Assembly (NCBI GenBank): GCA_018399635.1
Contig: JAGYOH010000006.1
Location: forward strand, 93,258 to 157,257
Direction of reading: 5' to 3'
From: Clostridia bacterium
GTDB lineage: Bacteria > Bacillota > Clostridia > Peptostreptococcales > Acidaminobacteraceae
DNA: 64,000 bases
The notes beneath the pieces are model-generated. The model was not told where the DNA came from and did no database searches. It saw nothing but the letters and a program-made list of their open reading frames with translations. The position numbers and the translations under genes were made by a program. Shown one piece after another: positions 32,935 through 41,188 of the stretch. The stretch's first letter is position 1. Every line of letters starts with the position of its first letter.

Positions 32935-33681
32935 ATGACTTTGATCAAAAACAAGTCGTCCATAGCGGCCATCCTTTCAATCCTTTTATCTGCCACTCTA
33001 ATGCTCCAGAATTTTTTGATCTACCTTGACAACCAAAGCCTTATCAACGAAAATCAGACCCTCACTATAGAGTTGGAACAGATAACATCACTGAGCGAAG
33101 CGATTGATTCCCTAAAAGACGAGAATGCCTTTCTCCAGAAAATCCTTCTGGAGGAAAAAGCGGTAGCCGACAATTACAGGGCCCTGGTGGGAGATGAGAA
33201 TCACAGCGATCTCGTGGCCAAGGCCAAGGAGATCTCCGGAAGTTCTCCCCTGGACTTTGAAACCGCCTACATCGTCGCCAAGTATTCCGATCAATTCGAA
33301 CTCAATGTTTCTTTGATCCTGTCCGTGATGGAACTGGAGAGCAATTTCTCCCAATACGAGGTGGGAACCCACGAGGACCGCGGCTACATGCAGATCATCC
33401 CCCTCACTGAAAAATGGCTGGCTGAAACCTATGGACACGAGTACGGTCTGGATTATGATCCGGACAGAATCTTCGAACCAGAGTACAATATCGGATTGGC
33501 AAGCATCTATCTCAGCTTTTTACAGGATGCCTATGGCAAGGACTACAACAGAATTCTGTCGGAGTACAATCGTGGTCCGACAAATCTACAGCGGTACTAC
33601 GAAGAGAACGAAACCTATGAAACCACCTATTCAAGGGTGATTCTCAGCAGGGAAAGCAAATATTTCGCCTTGAACGAGTAA
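32935..33681 (+). CDS. Membrane-anchored lytic transglycosylase (SLT-like)
   Basis: 248 residues. N-terminal membrane anchor (SIAAILSILLSATLMLQNFLIYL), a coiled-coil stretch (QTLTIELEQITSLSEAIDSL) and a C-terminal SLT lysozyme-like domain. The catalytic Glu is probably the one in SVMELESNFS. The GYMQIIPLTEKWL and NIGLASIYLSFL sequences are the family signatures. Cleaves peptidoglycan glycan strands, probably in cell-wall remodelling. The start at 32935 has AAAGGAGG; an upstream in-frame start would place the promoter inside the gene. Confidence 0.88.
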   Translation: MTLIKNKSSIAAILSILLSATLMLQNFLIYLDNQSLINENQTLTIELEQITSLSEAIDSLKDENAFLQKILLEEKAVADNYRALVGDENHSDLVAKAKEISGSSPLDFETAYIVAKYSDQFELNVSLILSVMELESNFSQYEVGTHEDRGYMQIIPLTEKWLAETYGHEYGLDYDPDRIFEPEYNIGLASIYLSFLQDAYGKDYNRILSEYNRGPTNLQRYYEENETYETTYSRVILSRESKYFALNE

Positions 33682-33701
33682 AACTAGCCATTGGCTAGTT
33701 T
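33681..33701. terminator. Bidirectional terminator between transglycosylase and glutaredoxin
   Basis: AAACTAGCC pairs with GGCTAGTTT around a three-base loop, with A and T flanks. It serves the convergent genes on both sides. Confidence 0.75.
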
Positions 33702-33928
33702 TCTTCGTTCAACTCGAGAATGCGCTTCTTATCGAATCCGATGATCAGTTCCTCGCCGATGAGAAAGCTGGGAACGGCGGTCACTTTTCTTCTGATCAGC
33801 TCGGCCCTTGCCTCGATATCCCGGGTGACGTCCTTCTCTTCGAAGGGGATCGATTTTTCGCTCAAAAATTCCTTTGCCGCCTTGCAGTGGGGGCAGGTGG
33901 GGGTGGTGAAAACTATGACGGTGGCCAC
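33695..33928 (-). CDS. Glutaredoxin-like protein (NrdH/YruB type)
   Basis: 77 residues with the redox motif TPTCPHCKAAKEFL near the N-terminus, the cis-Pro TAVPSF and GFDKKRI. This is the NrdH/glutaredoxin-like group. The GTG start lies about ten bases after AAGGAG. Likely reduces ribonucleotide reductase or other thiol targets. A single-gene unit facing the IS element. Confidence 0.9.
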   Translation of the reverse strand: MATVIVFTTPTCPHCKAAKEFLSEKSIPFEEKDVTRDIEARAELIRRKVTAVPSFLIGEELIIGFDKKRILELNEEN

Positions 33929-34066
33929 TTGACATCAACTCCTTGAAATTTTGTATCTTTTACCCACGATTTTTACCCGCAAACAGATCTTGAGGTAAAA
34001 GGGTGGTAAAAAAGGGTGAATGAGGGTATCATGGTAGTGATATCAATTTAACAAACAAGCGGAATT

Positions 34067-34116
34067 CCCCACCCTCTAAGCCACCTTGCTCGCTTTAGCG
34101 AGAGCGTAGGGTGGGG
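34067..34116 (+). repeat. Left-end hairpin of the IS element
   Basis: Nine-bp outer stem CCCCACCCT/AGGGTGGGG plus a second inner hairpin. TnpA binds such imperfect hairpins in single-stranded DNA during excision and insertion. Confidence 0.8.
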
Positions 34117-34220
34117 ATGGATAGCTTTCACCAAAAGTGACATTATTTGACATATTAATTCAGTGATGTATAATACAATTGAGGTGATACCAATAGAATT
34201 TAGATACAAATAACCATTCA

Positions 34221-34598
34221 GTGTACATGCTCAATTATCACTTGATTCTTGTTGTGAAATACCGGAGAGAAGTCATTGACTCTACAATATCTGAGAGACT
34301 TAAAGAAATCTTCGAGTATATTTCACCACGGTATAAAATCACACTTGAAGAATGGCATCACGACCAGGACCACATTCATGTACTTTTTAGGGCACAACCT
34401 CATTCGGAAATCTCGAAGTTCCTGAATGCTTACAAAAGTGCCAGTAGTCGGTTGATTAAGAAAGAGTTTCCTCAAATCCGTAAAAATCTATGGAAAGAGT
34501 TTTTCTGGAGCAAGAGTTACTGCCTGCTAACTACTGGTGGTGCTCCCATTGAAATTGTCAGGCAGTACATTGAAAGTCAAGGTCAAAAAGTGAGATGA
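34221..34598 (+). CDS. tnpA: IS200/IS605 transposase TnpA (HUH Y1)
   Basis: 125 residues. The single-strand transposase: HUH motif as DHIHVLF, catalytic Tyr in IVRQYIESQ, and the usual start region [19 protein letters not shown]. Comparison with the family suggests four to six more N-terminal residues (DTNNHS); these codons are in frame upstream (34203-34220) but no ATG, GTG or TTG precedes them. The GTG at 34221 is therefore the best start. Four bases separate it from tnpB. Confidence 0.9.
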   Translation: MYMLNYHLILVVKYRREVIDSTISERLKEIFEYISPRYKITLEEWHHDQDHIHVLFRAQPHSEISKFLNAYKSASSRLIKKEFPQIRKNLWKEFFWSKSYCLLTTGGAPIEIVRQYIESQGQKVR

Positions 34599-34602
34599 TT
34601 CC

Positions 34603-35676
34603 GTGAAACGTGCCTATAAATATCGTATTTACCCAAATAAAGAACAGACGACATTCTTTGCCAAGAACTTCGGCTGCGTACGGTTCATCTACAACAAGAT
34701 GCTTGCCGATAAGATCGAGCATTACAAGAAAACAGGGATGATGCTCAATAATACTCCTGCGCAGTACAAAGAGGAGTACGAGTGGCTCAAAGAGGTGGAT
34801 AGTTTGGCGCTGGCCAATACTCAGCTCAATCTACAAAAGGCATTTAGGAATTTCTTTAGAGACCTATCTGTGGGATTTCCAAAGTTCAAGTCAAAGAAAG
34901 ACAACCATTTTTCCTATACGACGAACAATCAAAATGGCACCGTGTATTTTGATGATGACCGTATTAAATTGCCTAAACTCAAAACACTTGTCAAAGTAAA
35001 AAAGCACAGAGACTTTGAAGGTAAAATCAAGTCATGCACGATTTCCAAGACCCCTTCGGGCAAGTACTTTGTCTCTGTTCTCGTAGAAACCGAGATTGAA
35101 AATCTTCCTGAGTCAGGTCATCAAGTAGGCATTGATGTCGGAATAAAGAATTTTGCAATCTGTTCTGATGGAAAAGTCTACGAAAACCCCAAGTGGCTCA
35201 GAAAATCTGAGAAGCGATTGGCCAAGCTCCAAAAGGATCTCTCGCGAAAGACAAAGGGTAGTAGAAACAGAGCTGGAGCTCGCCTAAGGGTTGCAAAGAT
35301 GCATGAGAAGATTTCCAACCAACGTCGTGATTTTCTACAAAAGGTCAGTACTCAGATCATTCGCGAAAACCAAGCGATAGTGATCGAGGACCTAAGGGTG
35401 AAGAACATGATGAAGCATCATAAGTCAGCCAAAGCAATATCCGAAGTCTCATGGAGTACATTCAGAGAAATGTTGGCGTACAAGTCTCAGTGGTATGGTA
35501 GAGAACTCGTGATCGCCCCTGCCAACTATGCTAGTTCCCAACTGTGTTCAGAATGTGGCTACAAGAACCCCGAGGTAAAGAACTTAGCCCTTCGGGAATG
35601 GACATGCCCTCAGTGTGGCATAGTCCACGATAGAGATATCAATGCGGCTAAAAACCTACTGAAACTAGCTATATAG
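34603..35676 (+). CDS. tnpB: IS605 TnpB RNA-guided nuclease
   Basis: 357 residues. A helical N-terminal region ([13 protein letters not shown]) is followed by a RuvC-type nuclease with Asp in [12 protein letters not shown], Glu in [10 protein letters not shown] and final Asp in [14 protein letters not shown] zinc finger has the pairs CSEC and CPQC. All catalytic residues are intact and the frame is complete. TnpB cuts DNA opposite a guide encoded at the element's right end. GTG start. Confidence 0.95.
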   Translation: MKRAYKYRIYPNKEQTTFFAKNFGCVRFIYNKMLADKIEHYKKTGMMLNNTPAQYKEEYEWLKEVDSLALANTQLNLQKAFRNFFRDLSVGFPKFKSKKDNHFSYTTNNQNGTVYFDDDRIKLPKLKTLVKVKKHRDFEGKIKSCTISKTPSGKYFVSVLVETEIENLPESGHQVGIDVGIKNFAICSDGKVYENPKWLRKSEKRLAKLQKDLSRKTKGSRNRAGARLRVAKMHEKISNQRRDFLQKVSTQIIRENQAIVIEDLRVKNMMKHHKSAKAISEVSWSTFREMLAYKSQWYGRELVIAPANYASSQLCSECGYKNPEVKNLALREWTCPQCGIVHDRDINAAKNLLKLAI

Positions 35677-35781
35677 TTTTGGTACTATCGAGGTCGGTGC
35701 GACCTTATGAGCCTGGGTAAACTTGTTCCGTTAGGGATATTGACCAGGAAGCTCCCACTTCTACAAGTGGGGGTAGTTCAC
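35590..35781 (+). ncRNA. Probable omega-RNA (reRNA) from the tnpB 3' end and right end
   Basis: In characterised elements the guide RNA covers the 3' part of tnpB and the right end, closing with a stem like CCCACTT/AAGTGGG here (35754-35771) and then the adjoining genomic sequence as guide. The guide would start at 35782 and include the galU ribosome-binding site and start codon. The 5' end is unknown. Confidence 0.55.
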
Positions 35782-35795
35782 AATAGGAGATGACC

Positions 35796-36662
35796 ATGAA
35801 AATCAGAAAAGCCGTGATTCCAGCCGCAGGGTTCGGCACCCGCTTCCTGCCCTTCACAAAAACCACCCCTAAAGAGATGATCAGCATCGTGGACAAACCG
35901 GCCATCCAGTATATCATCGAGGAAGCTGTGGCTGCGGGGATTGAAGAGGTCCTTATCGTCCTTTCCCGGGGGAAAGAGGCCATCATCAATCACTTCGATG
36001 AAACCCCGGAGCTTGATAAAATCCTGGAGGACTCCGGAAAAGAAGATTTGTTGAAATTGTCCCGGGAGGCCGCCCACCTGGCGAAAATCCAGTACGTGAG
36101 ACAGGGGCTGGCCAAGGGTCTCGGACATGCCATCTACTGTGCCAAGTCCTTTGTGGGGGAGGAGCCCTTCGTGGTGCTGCTGCCCGACGATATCGTGGAC
36201 TCGGAGGTTCCCGCCATCGCACAGCTCATCGAAACCTACAAGCAGTACGGCGGCACGGTGCTGGGTGTCCAGCAGGTTCCCAGAGAAGACCTTTCCAAAT
36301 ACGGGATCATCAAGGGGACCCCCCTGGACGGGACCACCCTTGAAATCGAATCCATGGTGGAAAAACCATCGGCTTCGGAGGCCCCTTCTGATTATGCGGT
36401 ACTGGGTCGCTACGTCCTGACACCGGAAATTTTTGAAATGATCGAAAAAACACCGCCGGGCAAGGGCGGTGAGATACAACTGACGGACAGCATCAATCGT
36501 CAGATCGACCAGGAGAAGGTCTATGCCAAGATTTTCCAGGGAACCCGTTATGATACGGGAAACAAACTGGGTTACCTTGAGGCGACGGTGAATTTCGGTC
36601 TTAAACATGCCGAAGTCGGAAAAGCCTTCAAAGAAATGCTTCTAAAAAAGGACCTTGAATGA
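35796..36662 (+). CDS. galU: UTP-glucose-1-phosphate uridylyltransferase
   Basis: 288 residues. Makes UDP-glucose. KAVIPAAGFGTRFLPFTKTTPKEM is the nucleotide-binding loop, KPAIQYIIEEAVAAGI and VVLLPDDIVDSEVPA are family sequences, and the catalytic Lys region reads IESMVEKPSASEAPS. The ATG at 35796 has AGGAGATG upstream. UDP-glucose feeds the UDP-glucose dehydrogenase at 16314 and glycosyltransferases. Its old promoter region is separated from it by the IS element, so it may rely on transcription through tnpAB. Confidence 0.95.
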   Translation: MKIRKAVIPAAGFGTRFLPFTKTTPKEMISIVDKPAIQYIIEEAVAAGIEEVLIVLSRGKEAIINHFDETPELDKILEDSGKEDLLKLSREAAHLAKIQYVRQGLAKGLGHAIYCAKSFVGEEPFVVLLPDDIVDSEVPAIAQLIETYKQYGGTVLGVQQVPREDLSKYGIIKGTPLDGTTLEIESMVEKPSASEAPSDYAVLGRYVLTPEIFEMIEKTPPGKGGEIQLTDSINRQIDQEKVYAKIFQGTRYDTGNKLGYLEATVNFGLKHAEVGKAFKEMLLKKDLE

Positions 36663-37127
36663 TTCAAGGTCCTTTTCATATTGGAGCAGGGCCGCCTTGG
36701 CGGTGATGCCCCCAAAGCCGCTGAAACCTGTCAGGGCCCCCCTGGCCCCCACCACCCGGTGACAGGGGATGTAGATGACCCAGGGGTTCATTCCCAGAGC
36801 GCCGCCGACGGCCCTGGCCGCCCCGGGACGATTGATTTTTTTAGCCAGTTCCCCATAGGTGAGGGTTTCACCGAAGGGGATTTTTTGAGCGGCCATGAGG
36901 ACGAGACGCTGAAAATCCGTCAGAGATTCATCCAGGGCCAGGTCGGCCTGCGGGGGTCTTCCCTGCAGGTAGGACAAGAACCACTCGTGGATTTTTTCAA
37001 AGCCCTGGGGTGGATTTTCGGCCATTCCGGCCTCAACTTCCTCAATCAATCTGATGGATTTCAGTCCTGACGGGGTCAGGGTGATGGCGACCTTGAACAA
37101 GCCGTAGTCCTTTTGCCAGCACAACAT
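36642..37127 (-). CDS. ogt: Methylated-DNA-protein-cysteine methyltransferase
   Basis: 161 residues. The methyl-acceptor Cys is in IPCHRVVGARG, the helix-turn-helix recognition region is GAARAVGGALGMNP, and YGELAKKINRPG is typical. It removes alkyl groups from O6-alkylguanine. Start taken at the ATG behind AGGAGAAAGG; a start 69 bases upstream would overlap nqrF. It is downstream of the NQR genes on the same strand and convergent with galU. Confidence 0.92.
   Translation of the reverse strand: MLCWQKDYGLFKVAITLTPSGLKSIRLIEEVEAGMAENPPQGFEKIHEWFLSYLQGRPPQADLALDESLTDFQRLVLMAAQKIPFGETLTYGELAKKINRPGAARAVGGALGMNPWVIYIPCHRVVGARGALTGFSGFGGITAKAALLQYEKDLESFKVLF
36646..36676. terminator. Bidirectional terminator overlapping the galU and ogt stop codons
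   Basis: A perfect 14-bp stem AAAAGGACCTTGAA/TTCAAGGTCCTTTT with a three-base loop that is the galU TGA stop codon. The convergent genes overlap in this hairpin. Confidence 0.9.
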
Positions 37128-37179
37128 GGCCTTTCTCCTTTCCGGGCTGTCGGCCGTCTTTTGGGACAGCGGGACAGAA

Positions 37180-38280
37180 CTACTCGAATTTGTCATAGTG
37201 AATGTGTTCCAGGGGGAAGTCCTTTTTCTTGAAGACCTCCATCACGGCGTCGATCATCAAGGGGCTGCCGCACAGATAGGCCTCAAGCCTTGAGCAGTCA
37301 TCCAGACGCTTGTCGAGAAGATCGTTGACCCGGCCCACCGGGCCTTCCCAGTGGCATTCCGGCGTCGGGCGGGAAAGGGTATAGACGATTTCAATGTCCT
37401 TGAGGGTCCGGCTGATTTCATCGATTTCCTCGGTCAGGAAAAGATCCTCCCGGGTCCTGGCTCCGAAAAAGAAGGTGCCCTTGCGCTGTATGCCCTGGTC
37501 TCTCATGTATCTCAGGATGGACAGGAGGGGGGCCATGCCGGTGCCGATGCCCACCATGATCATTTCCCGGTCCGTGTCCCGGTAATAGAAATCACCGAAG
37601 GGTCCCACGATGGTCAGGCGGTCCTTTTCCTTCAAGTACTTGTGGATGTAGGTGGTGCAGATTCCCTCGGGAACGTAGCCGATCAAGAGCTCGATGTGGT
37701 TTTTGTTCACCGGGGAAGAGGCGATGGAGTAGGCCCGGTAGACCTCCTCGTCGCTTTCCTTGTAGACGGGAGTCAGAATCTGGACGTACTGGCCCGGCTT
37801 GAAATCGATGGTGGCGTTTTCCGGCAGCCGGAGTCTCAGATGCTTGATCTTGTCGGTGACGTCCGCCATATAAGAGAGGGTGTAGTCGTATTGCCTGACA
37901 TTGAAAAGCTCCTCGGGGATTTCGATCTTGAGGTCGGTTTTGACCTTCAACTGGCAGGACAGCCGGATGCCCTCCCTCTGCTCTTCGGGGGTGACATAGC
38001 CGAGCTCCGTGGGCAGGATCTCCCCGCCGCCCTGGGTGACCTTGACCTTGCAGTAGCCGCAGCTGCCCTTGCCGCCGCAGGCTGAGGGAATGAAAATCTC
38101 TTCCTCGATGAGGGTGCTGAGGAGACTGTCGCCTCCCTCCACCGTGTATTCCTTTTCATCATTGATGGTCAGCTTCATTTCTCCGTAATTGGCGATGGTG
38201 CGATTGGCCACGGAGAGCAGGAGGGCCAGAATTCCGGTGATGCCGGAAATGGTGAGGGTGGTCATTAAAATGGTATTCAT
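37180..38280 (-). CDS. nqrF: Na+-NQR-like NADH:acceptor oxidoreductase subunit F
   Basis: 366 residues. N-terminal membrane helix, then a [2Fe-2S] ferredoxin domain (CGGKGSCGYC and a distal SCQL Cys) and a ferredoxin-NADP reductase-type FAD/NAD domain (YRAYSIASSP for FAD, MVGIGTGMAPLLSIL for NAD). This is the electron entry subunit that oxidises NADH. It is the last gene of a minus-strand cluster of five. Downstream ogt begins 53 bases away. The motif set separates it from RnfC, which has no such fusion. Confidence 0.95.
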   Translation of the reverse strand: MNTILMTTLTISGITGILALLLSVANRTIANYGEMKLTINDEKEYTVEGGDSLLSTLIEEEIFIPSACGGKGSCGYCKVKVTQGGGEILPTELGYVTPEEQREGIRLSCQLKVKTDLKIEIPEELFNVRQYDYTLSYMADVTDKIKHLRLRLPENATIDFKPGQYVQILTPVYKESDEEVYRAYSIASSPVNKNHIELLIGYVPEGICTTYIHKYLKEKDRLTIVGPFGDFYYRDTDREMIMVGIGTGMAPLLSILRYMRDQGIQRKGTFFFGARTREDLFLTEEIDEISRTLKDIEIVYTLSRPTPECHWEGPVGRVNDLLDKRLDDCSRLEAYLCGSPLMIDAVMEVFKKKDFPLEHIHYDKFE

Positions 38281-38292
38281 GGTATCCCTCCC

Positions 38293-38883
38293 CTATTGGA
38301 TCACTACGATTCCTGAAAAACCGATGAAGGCCAAGGCCATGAGTCCCGTGATGATCAGGGTGATTCCGGCGCCTTCGAGTCCCTTTGGAATCGGAGCGTT
38401 CTTGATTTTTTGTCGAATGCCGGCCATGGTGACGATGGCCAGGGTCCAGCCCAGACCTGAGCCAAGGCCGAAGGCGATGGATTGGAGCAGGGTATAGTCC
38501 CTGATGATCATGAAGAGGGAAACCCCGAGTACGGCGCAGTTCACAGTAATCAGGGGAAGAAAGATTCCCAGGGCATGGTAGAGGGCCGGGAAGTAACGGT
38601 CGATGATCATTTCAATCAACTGTACGAAGGCGGCGATGATGATGATGAAAACGATGTATCTCAAGTATTCCAGTCCCAGGGGAACCAGCAGGTAATGATA
38701 GACCAGGTAGTTGAGCAGGGTGGTGAAGGTGAGGACGAAGGTCACGGCCTGGCCGAGACTCAAGGAGGTTTTGATTTCACTCGAGATGGCGATGAAGGAA
38801 CACATCCCCAGGAAGTTGGACAGGATCATGTTGTTGGTAAAAATTGAAGCGAAGAAAATCACCAGTGGATTGAGTTCCATCAT
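38293..38883 (-). CDS. nqrE: Na+-NQR-like subunit E (RnfA/NqrE family)
   Basis: 196 residues, about six membrane spans, with the conserved Cys of FLGMCSFIAIS and ITVNCAVLGV that hold the intramembrane Fe centre with NqrD. IFTNNMILSNFLGM is close to NqrE. It overlaps nqrD by four bases. Confidence 0.93.
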   Translation of the reverse strand: MMELNPLVIFFASIFTNNMILSNFLGMCSFIAISSEIKTSLSLGQAVTFVLTFTTLLNYLVYHYLLVPLGLEYLRYIVFIIIIAAFVQLIEMIIDRYFPALYHALGIFLPLITVNCAVLGVSLFMIIRDYTLLQSIAFGLGSGLGWTLAIVTMAGIRQKIKNAPIPKGLEGAGITLIITGLMALAFIGFSGIVVIQ

Positions 38884-39500
38884 GATTTGGCACCTCCCTT
38901 GGCAGGTTTTTCTGAAATCATGTTTTTAGTGACCCAGATCAGGATGCCCAGCATGAAGAAGGCGCCGGGAGGCATGATCATCAGGGTCCAGCTGACCCAG
39001 GCTTCCCCCAGAACGCTGATGCCGAAGAGGGTGCCGAAGCCGAGCAGTTCTCTGAAGAAGGAGATGACCAGGAGGACCAGAAGATAGCCGGTTCCCGATG
39101 CCACCCCGTCCAGGAAGGCCAGATGGGGTGGGTTGTTCTGTGCAAAGGACTCACAACGTCCCATGATGATGCAGTTGGTGATGATCAGTCCCACGTAGGG
39201 GCCCAGAGCAGTGCTGATGCTGGGATAATAGGCCTTGAGAAAAATGTCCACGATGATGACGTAGGCGGATATGATCAGGGTCTGCACCATCATGCGGATG
39301 TGCTTGGGCGTCCATTTTCTGATCAGGGATACGGTCAGTTCAGAGAAGGCGGTGACGAAGATCAGGCCCAGGCCCATGACCAGGGAGTTCAGCATCAGGT
39401 TGGTGACGGCCAGGGCGGAGCAGATGCCGAGGATCTGCCGGAAGACGGGATTGTCCTTCCAGATGCCCTGAATCATGATTTTCTTTGTTTTGCCGGCCAT
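38880..39500 (-). CDS. nqrD: Na+-NQR-like subunit D (RnfE/NqrD family)
   Basis: 206 residues, about six membrane spans. Cys residues of LGICSALAVTN and LIITNCIIMGRCESFAQ are those of the Fe site. The start MAGKTKKIMIQGIWKDNPVFRQILG is family-typical. One base separates it from nqrC. Confidence 0.93.
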   Translation of the reverse strand: MAGKTKKIMIQGIWKDNPVFRQILGICSALAVTNLMLNSLVMGLGLIFVTAFSELTVSLIRKWTPKHIRMMVQTLIISAYVIIVDIFLKAYYPSISTALGPYVGLIITNCIIMGRCESFAQNNPPHLAFLDGVASGTGYLLVLLVISFFRELLGFGTLFGISVLGEAWVSWTLMIMPPGAFFMLGILIWVTKNMISEKPAKGGAKS

Positions 39501-39501
39501 A

Positions 39502-40107
39502 TCAAATCACCTCCATTAAGATACTGATGAACTCGGCCATGGACTTGTTGAGGATGTTTCTGACCGCTTCCGAAGTTCCGGTGGCTCCCGATATCGCATC
39601 GACATTGCCGCCGGGGCTGGGAGTGTAGATGATATAGGCGTCCTCCTGAGGATCGAATTCAATCCCCCGGAACTGTTCCTTGTACCAGGATTCCGAGATT
39701 CTGCCTCCAAGACCGGGGGTTTCACTGTGGGAAACGAAGTCCAGTCCCAGGAGGGTGTTGAAATCGGCATCGAGGGCCAGGTAACCGGTGATGGAACCCC
39801 AGAGGCCGGATCCGGTGAACCGGTAGATGTAGGCGCTGACGCCGCCCGTCTCGCTGACGCGGAAGATTTCTCCCCGGTCGGTGGCCAGGGCCGTGACATT
39901 GGCCTCGTAATAGTCCGGGATAGCCTCCTCCGGCAGGAGGACCCCTGCTGCGTAGAGGATGCTCTGTTTGGTTTTCAAACTCTCGAGATCTTCGATGCGG
40001 TCGATGGTGATTTCGTTGATGGTGGCCAGGGCCAGGGTGAAGACCACCGTGACCAGAATCATGAAGAAGACCGGATAAAGGATCTGCTTCTTCTTAGGCA
40101 TTTTCAA
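39502..40107 (-). CDS. nqrC: Na+-NQR-like subunit C (RnfG/NqrC, covalent FMN)
   Basis: 201 residues. One N-terminal membrane helix and an extracytoplasmic domain. GLDFVSHSETPGLGGRI and the FMN-attachment motif ISGATGTSEAV are present, the Thr being the covalent flavin site. It overlaps nqrB by 14 bases. Confidence 0.93.
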   Translation of the reverse strand: MKMPKKKQILYPVFFMILVTVVFTLALATINEITIDRIEDLESLKTKQSILYAAGVLLPEEAIPDYYEANVTALATDRGEIFRVSETGGVSAYIYRFTGSGLWGSITGYLALDADFNTLLGLDFVSHSETPGLGGRISESWYKEQFRGIEFDPQEDAYIIYTPSPGGNVDAISGATGTSEAVRNILNKSMAEFISILMEVI

Positions 40108-41065
40108 TCCCTCCCTTGCTTTTCCGCGAGGTCTTGAATGCCTTGACAGCGACGTCGATGATGGGAACGAACATGTTGCCGATGAGAATCGCGAACATGA
40201 TACCGCCGGCGAAGAGGGCGAAGCCCCGAATCACCACGGTGATGGCCCCCACCAGAAAACCGTAGATCAACTTGCCCTCCCGGGTCTTGGCGGAGGAAAT
40301 GGGATCGGTGATCATGAAGACGGTACCGAAGAGAAGCCCGCCGGAAAGAAGACCGAAGAGAAGATTGGGGACTGATTCGGCGCCTGTTCCGTTGAAAATC
40401 AGGGTGAAGGCGGCGAATCCCACCAGGAGTCCCAGCATGTTTTCCCAGAAGGCGGTCTTGGTATAGAGCAGGTAGATTCCCGCCAGGATGATGAGAAAGC
40501 CGCTGGTTTCACCCAGGGACCCGTTGACGTTGCCGAAGAGCAACCGGCTGTAGTCGGCCATTTCTGAAGAGGCTCTGTAGACCAGCATGGGGGTCGCCGA
40601 ACTGAGGGTGTCGATGCCTTCATTGAGGTAGCGGGCAAAGCCCCCGGGGAATCCGGTGGAGGCCTGGGTCCATTGCCCGGTCAAATACTTGGAAAAAGAG
40701 ACGTAGACAAAGGCCCGGGCCACCAGGGCGGGATTGAAGACATTGCGTCCGAAACCGCCGAAAACCTCTTTGCCGAAGAGGATTCCGAACATGATGCCCA
40801 AAGCGGCCACCCAAAAGGGTGTCCGGGGGGGTAGAATGAGCGTATATAGGAGGGCCGATACGAAGACGGCCTCTGAAACCGGCTTGTTTTCCCTGCGCTT
40901 GAACAACCACTCGACCAGGACGGCGGCGGCGGTATTCACCAGCAGCAAGGGTATGGCGCGTAGTCCGAAAAAATAGATGGCTCCTATAAAAATGGGAATC
41001 AACGAAATGACGACCCTTCTCATATTGGCCTGTTTCATGAATTTGATGCCTAAAAAACTGTACAA
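40094..41065 (-). CDS. nqrB: Na+-NQR-like subunit B (RnfD/NqrB, covalent FMN)
   Basis: 323 residues, shorter than the about 410 of a typical NqrB and nearer to RnfD length. Multi-pass protein with NVFNPALVARAFVYVSFS and TDPISSAKTREGKL. The flavin-attachment motif is DTLSSATPML, slightly changed from SGAT. The start is a TTG behind GAGGGGGG. First gene of the cluster; no nqrA lies before it, where it normally would. Confidence 0.92.
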   Translation of the reverse strand: MYSFLGIKFMKQANMRRVVISLIPIFIGAIYFFGLRAIPLLLVNTAAAVLVEWLFKRRENKPVSEAVFVSALLYTLILPPRTPFWVAALGIMFGILFGKEVFGGFGRNVFNPALVARAFVYVSFSKYLTGQWTQASTGFPGGFARYLNEGIDTLSSATPMLVYRASSEMADYSRLLFGNVNGSLGETSGFLIILAGIYLLYTKTAFWENMLGLLVGFAAFTLIFNGTGAESVPNLLFGLLSGGLLFGTVFMITDPISSAKTREGKLIYGFLVGAITVVIRGFALFAGGIMFAILIGNMFVPIIDVAVKAFKTSRKSKGGIENA

Positions 41066-41101
41066 AGCAGTCCCCCCTCAACCTGTTTAAGTTATGGTAT
41101 C

Positions 41102-41131
41102 ATTATACCAGTAGTTTTGAAGCCATAGCAA
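41102..41131 (-). promoter_or_regulatory. Promoter of the NQR-like cluster
   Basis: On the minus strand, TTGCTA and TATAAT (41102-41107 in plus coordinates) are spaced by 18 bases. They lie about 35 bases before the nqrB start in the 66-base gap to the divergent hypothetical gene. Confidence 0.65.
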
Positions 41132-41188
41132 TTGTTAGTAGGGAAATCATGGATTATAATGAAGATATCAAGGAGAGTGAATCACGGT

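Larger units (their letters stand above)
34051..35781 (+). mobile_element. IS200/IS605-family insertion sequence with tnpA and tnpB
   Basis: Both genes point right. The left end has a long hairpin: CCCCACCCT (34067-34075) with AGGGTGGGG (34108-34116) and an inner GCTCGCTTTAGCGAG. The right end has CCCACTTCTACAAGTGGG and finishes at GTAGTTCAC. There is no target-site duplication or terminal inverted repeat, as expected for HUH elements. It was inserted between the upstream region of galU and its ribosome-binding site, 14 bases before the galU start. The left boundary is approximate. The genes are less GC-rich than the surroundings, suggesting recent arrival. Confidence 0.85.

Noticed and set aside
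37180..41065. Calling the cluster an Rnf complex
   Set aside because: RnfB and RnfC are missing and the last subunit is a ferredoxin-FNR fusion as in NqrF; NqrC has the Nqr-type motifs.
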